Below are positions 21,801 through 27,800 of a stretch of DNA of 64,000 nucleotides, one piece after another. Origin of the DNA: Streptomyces tauricus (GTDB taxonomy: Bacteria > Actinomycetota > Actinomycetes > Streptomycetales > Streptomycetaceae); contig NZ_BMVY01000011.1 in NCBI RefSeq assembly GCF_014650955.1, forward strand, positions 1 through 64,000, given 5' to 3'. Within the stretch, counting starts at the first letter, position 1. Every line of letters begins with the position of its first letter. A program made the position numbers and the translations under genes. The notes below the pieces were generated by a model that worked only from the letters and a program-made list of their open reading frames with translations, was not told the DNA's origin and made no database searches.

Positions 21801-24800
21801 CCGACCACATCATGGCCGCGTTCCCGAGCAGTACGAGGCACCGGATCTACCGGGACATCGTGCTGGGCATGGCCCATGACCTGGCGGAGGAGGCACGAAC
21901 GGGCGAGGAGGGTGCCAAGGCGAAGGACGTCACGGACCTGATCGACACCTACCTCATGGACCTGGCGACGATCGCGCTGACCAACGACAAGCGCAAGGAC
22001 GCGGCCTGGGAGCCGCGTTACACGGCGAAGGTCTACAACGCCTACAAGGAACAGTTCGCCGCGCAGTTGGCGCAGGACAGCCCGGTACGGCGGCTGCTTC
22101 CGGCCGACAAGAGCTGGTACAACGTCACGAGCAACTTCCTGGGCCTGGGCAGCATCGTCGCGTTCAACAACCAGGGCGACAGCATCCAGACCCTCGCCCC
22201 GACCGGTGAAGCGCGCCCGCGGCTGACGGGGATCGGCACGGATGCGGCGCCGCACACCGGACCGGTCGGCACGCCGCGTTCAGGTGGATCGCGGGACAGG
22301 CGCCCCCGTTTCGTGGTGCGGTCGGGCTTCGACGCGCGGCGGTTCACCTACGACGGCGATCCGGTCACCGACCTCACGGTGCGTGTCGCGATGCGTGGCG
22401 GCACGGACGGGCAGGACGCGCAGACCTTCGCGCAACTCCGCCGGGGCGTGCACGAGTTCCTGAACAACCCCGGCCACCGGCTCCCCAACGGCGACCTGCT
22501 GCACGTGACCGTCGAGTTGGTCGATCCCGAGAAGTCCCCGCACCTGACCGTGGACTTGGCGGGCCGGGACCGTGCGATGGATCAGGTGACGTGGTGGGCG
22601 GATGCCGATCCGGTGCAGTTGGTGCATGAGCTGACCCATCAGCTCGGGTTGAGGGATGAGTACAGGGATGCCGATTCCCCGCAGCGCCCGCACATTGCGG
22701 GCAGTCTGCTGGGTGACCTGAACGCCGCTCCCGAGGACTCCTCGCTCGCCGCCGGTGGGCTCCGTGGACGCCACCTGGCCCTGCTGGGCGCATTGATCGG
22801 GGACGTGACTCCGCGGCCCGACGAGCGTGTCGCGGGGGAGGACAGCGAGCAGACCTGGGACGAGTTGCGCCAGGACGCCGACAAGGTCCGTCGCGAAGCG
22901 GTCTGGGTGGACCCGGTCTCCCTGCCCCGACCGTCCGCCGGTGACACGGGTGACACGGCGGTCACCGAGGTCCCGGCGCGTATGCCGCAGGGCCCGAACG
23001 CGACAGCGGACACCACTGCCGCGCCCGTCCCCGGGCCCTTCGTGATGGAGAACTTCGAGTTCACCAATCTGAAGAGTTCGAACGAGCGGTACCGGGCCAA
23101 GGCGACCCGCGTCGTCGAACTGCTGCGGGACCACCCGACGATCAGTGCGTACGTCGGCGGCCGTCCCGTCCGTATCACCTTGCACGTGCGGACGACCGAG
23201 CCTCCGGCCGACGTACGCGACCTGGGCGACGACGGTGTCCAGATCAACCTGGCCAGTTACTACTTCGAGAAGTACGACATCGGGTACGTCATGGGGATGC
23301 TGGCCCACGAGATCGGCCTGCACCCGCTCGCCTCGCGGGACACGAGCATTCCCGACGAGGAGGAGATGTTCGCCGGGGTGCCCTTGGCCGTTCCGGGGCT
23401 GGCGCACCTGACTCCGCCGCGGACCATGAACACCCAGGGCGCGGGTCAGGCCGACCACATCATGGCCGCGTTCCCCAGCAGCACCCGGCACGGGATCTAC
23501 CGCGACATCGTGCTGAAGATGGCGGAGATGATGGCGGAGTTCGCGCAGGCGCAGGTGCCGGGAGCCAAGCTCCAGGACGCCACGGACCTGATCGACTCCT
23601 ACCTCATGGACCTCGCCTCCATCGCGATCACCGGCGACCACCGTGTGAGAGCCGCGAAGGAACCGGGCAACACGGCGAAGGTCTACAACGAGTACAAGGC
23701 GCTGTTCGCCGCGCGCATGACCCCGAACAGTCCCGCCCGTGCGCTGCTGCCCGCCGACAAGGGCATGTTCGGCGTCGTACGGGACTTCGCGACACTGACC
23801 GCCAGTGTGGTCACCAACAACCGCGGCGACAGCATCCAGCCGCCCGCACCCGTACCCGCACCCGCGCCCACCTCTCCGCCCACGGACGAGGCCCGTCCCC
23901 GGCTCCCGCAAACCACCGACCACGCGCAACAGGACGAGGGCAGTGTCGAGCAAGCCCCGCTCGTCACACCGCAGTTGCGGGGCGCTCGCGACAGCCGGCC
24001 GCGGTTCGTGGTGCGGTCGGGCTTCGACGCGCGGCGGTTCACCTACGACGGCGATCCGGTCACCGACCTCACGGTCCGTATCGCGATGCGGGGAGCGGCG
24101 GAGCAGACGCCGCGTGTGTTCGGACAGCTCAGCGCGGGTGTCGCCGAGTTCCTGAACAACCCCGGCTACCGGCTGCCCAACGGTGACCTGCTGCATGTGA
24201 CTGTGGAGCTGGTCGATCCCGAGAAGTCCCCGCATCTGACAGTGGACTTGGCGGGCCGGGACCGTGCGATGGATCAGGTGACGTGGTGGGCGGATGCCGA
24301 TCCGGTGCAGTTGGTGCATGAGCTGACCCATCAGCTCGGTCTGCGGGACGAGTACAGGGATGCCGATTCCCCGCAGCGCCCGCACATCCCGGGCAGTCTG
24401 CTGGGTGACCTGAACGCCGCTCCCGAGGACTCCTCGCTGGCTGCCGGTGGGCTCCGTGGACGGCACTTGGCTCTCCTGGGCGCACTGATCGGGGACGTGA
24501 CCCCGCGACCCTCCGAGCAAAGCACGCAGGAGGACACCGAGCAGAGCTGGGACGAGGTGCGCGAGGGTGCCGAGAAGGTCCGCCGCGAGGCGGTCTGGGT
24601 GGACCCGGTCTCCCTGCCCCGCCCGGCCGACGGTGACACGGCGGTCACCGACGTCCCGGCCCGTACGCCGCAGGACCCGGACGACACGAGCACGGCGCCC
24701 ACCGCGCCGGAGCCGGTGCTCCGCCCGTTCAAGCTGGGGAATTTCGAGTTCACCAACTTGAACCAGACGGACAGGTACGTCGACAAGGCGGTGCGGATCG

Positions 24801-27800
24801 TCGAGCTGCTGGATGAGCACAGCACCATCAAGAGTTTCGTCGGCGGCCGTCCGGTCCGTATCACCCTGCACGTGCGGACGACGGAAACCCCCGCCGATGT
24901 CACGGACCGGGGTGACGCGGGTGTCGAGATCAATCTCGCGAGCTACTACTTCGAGAAGTACGACATCGGTTACATCATGGGGATGCTGGCCCACGAGATC
25001 GGGCTTCACCCCCTGGCTTCGAGCAACACGAAGATCCTTGAGGAGGAGGAGCTGTACCAGGGGATGCCCCTGATGGTGCCAGGACTGGAGACCCTGAGCA
25101 CGCCGCGCTTCATGAACACGGAGGGGGCGGGTCAGGCCGACCACATCATGGCCGCGTTCCCGCACACCATCCGGCACGGCATCTATCGCGACATCGTGCT
25201 GGAGATGGCCGAAGTGCTCGCGCGGCACGCACGGGTGGGTGTGGCGGGTGCCAAGGCCAAGGACGTCACCGACCTCCTCGACACCTATCTGATGGACCTG
25301 GCGTCCATCGCGGTCACCAACGACCACCGGGCGCGGGCGATGAGGGATCCGGCGTACACGGCGCGGTCCTACAACGCCTACAAGACCCAGTTCGCCGAGC
25401 ACCTCGCCGAGGGCAGCCACGTACGCGCTCTGCTGCCCGGGGACAAGGGCAGGTTCGGTGTCCTGGCCGACTTCGCCGCGCTTGCCACCAGCGTGGGGCC
25501 CAACAACCGCGGCGACAGCATCCAGCGGCCGGCTGCCCCGGAACCGACCACCGGAGGCAGCAACCCCGGCGAGGCACGCCCCAGGCTGCCCCAGTCCGAC
25601 GCCGACGCAACCCCGGCCCCGACGACCACCCCCGCCGTCGAGCCGACCCTCACTCCTTTCAAGTCGGGGAACTTCGAGTTCACCAACCTGAAGCACACGA
25701 ACGAGGCGTACCGCGACAAGGCGGTCCGGATCATCGAGTTGCTGCGCAAGCACGACACGATCCGGGCCTACGTCGGGAGCCGTCCGGTCCGGATCACCCT
25801 CCACCTGCGCACGACCGAGACTCCCGCCGATGTGACGGACCGCGGTGATGCCGGTGTCGACATCAACCTCGCGAGCTACTACTTCGAGAAGTACGACATC
25901 GGCTACATCATGGGCATGCTGGCCCACGAGATCGGCCTGCACCCGCTCGCTTCGCGGGACACGAACATCCCCGACGAGGAGGAGATGTTCGCCGGGGTGC
26001 CGCTGACCGTTCCGGGGCTGGAGCACCTGACTCCGCCACGGACCATGAACACCCAGGGCGCGGGTCAGGCCGACCACATCATGGCCGCGTTCCCCAGCAG
26101 CACCCGGCACCGGATCTACCGGGACATCGTGGTCGGCATGGCCCATGACTTGGCGGAGGAGGCACGGACAGGGGAAGAGGGTGCCAAGGCCAAGGACGTC
26201 ACGGACCTGATCGACACCTACCTCATGGACCTGGCCACGATCGCGCTGACCAACGACAAGCGCAAGGACGCGGCCTGGGAGCCGCGTTACACGGCGAAGG
26301 TCTACAACGCCTACAAGGAACAGTTCGCCGCCCAGCTCGCACAGGACAGCCCTGTACGGCGGCTGCTCCCGGCCGACAAGAGCTGGTACAACGTCACGAG
26401 CAACTTCTTCGGTCTGGGCAGCAGCGTCGCGTTCAACAACCAGGGCGACAGCATCCAGACCCTTGCTCCCGTGCCGAGCAGCAGCGATGCCGGCGAGGCG
26501 CGCCCGCGGCTCTCGCCGGGCGGCACCGAGCCCGGGCCGCGGACCGACCCGCAGAATGGGCCGGCCGACACCACGTCGACGAGAGAACCGCGTCCCAGTC
26601 GGCCGCGTGACAAGCGGCCACGGTTCGTGGTGCGTTCCGATTTCGACGCGCGGCGGTTCACCTACGACGGCGATCCGGTCACCGACCTCACGGTGCGTGT
26701 CGCGATGCGTGGCGGCGGGGACGGGCAGGACGCGCAGACCTTCGCGCAACTCCGCCGGGGCGTGCACGAGTTCCTGAACAACCCCGGCCACCGGCTGCCC
26801 AACGGTGACCTGCTGCACGTGACCGTGGAACTGGTCGATCCCTCGAAGTCCCCGCACCTGACCGTGGACCTGGTGGGCCGGGACCGCACCATGGATCAGG
26901 TGACGTGGTGGGCGGATGCCGACCCGGTGCAGTTGGTGCATGAGCTCACCCATCAGCTCGGCTTGAGGGATGAGTACCGGGATGCCGACGCCCCGCAGCG
27001 CCCGCACATCCCGGGCAGCCTGTTGGGTGACCTGAACGCCGCTCCCGAGGACTCCTCACTGGCTGCCGGTGGGCTCCGTGGCCGCCACCTGGCCCTGCTG
27101 GGCGCGTTGATCGGGGACGTGACCCCTCGGCCTTCGGAGCAAGGCACGCAGGAGGACAGCGAGCAGAGCTGGGACGAGGTGCGCGAGGGCGCCGAGACGG
27201 TCCGTCGCGAGGCGGTCTGGGTGGACCCGGTCTCCCTGCCCCGACCGTCCACGGGTGACACGGGTGACACGGGTGACGGGGGTGACACAGCCGTCACCGA
27301 CGTCCCGGCCCGTATGCCGCAGGACCCGAACACGACACCGGCCACCGCCACCACGGCTACCGCGGCCGCCGCCGAACCGACCCTCACCCCCTTCAGGTCG
27401 GGGAAGTTCGAGTTCACCAACCTGAAGCACACGGATGAGAAGTACCGCGACAAGGCCGTACGCATCATCGAACTGCTCCGGGACCACCCGACGATCAGTG
27501 CCTACGTCGGCGACCGTCCCGTCCGTATCACCTTGCACGTGCGGACGACGGAGACCCCCGCCGACGTACGCGACCTCGGTGACGCCGGTGTCCAGATCAA
27601 CCTCGCGAGTTACTACTTCGAGAAGTACGGCATCGGTTACATCATGGGGATGCTGGCCCACGAGATCGGTCTGCACCCGCTCGCCTCCCGGAACCGGGAC
27701 ATCCCCGACGAGGAGGAGATGTTCCGAGGCATCCCCCTGCCGGTGCCAGGGCTGGGCGACCTGCGGACCCCGCGCACGATGAACACCGACAGCGCGGGTC

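Noticed and set aside
18587..27007. Two long - strand open frames (1,222 and 1,575 residues) opposite the metalloprotease array
   Set aside because: They repeat with the same period as the array and are shadows of the high-GC + strand code. The + strand carries conserved catalytic motifs in every repeat; the - strand carries none.
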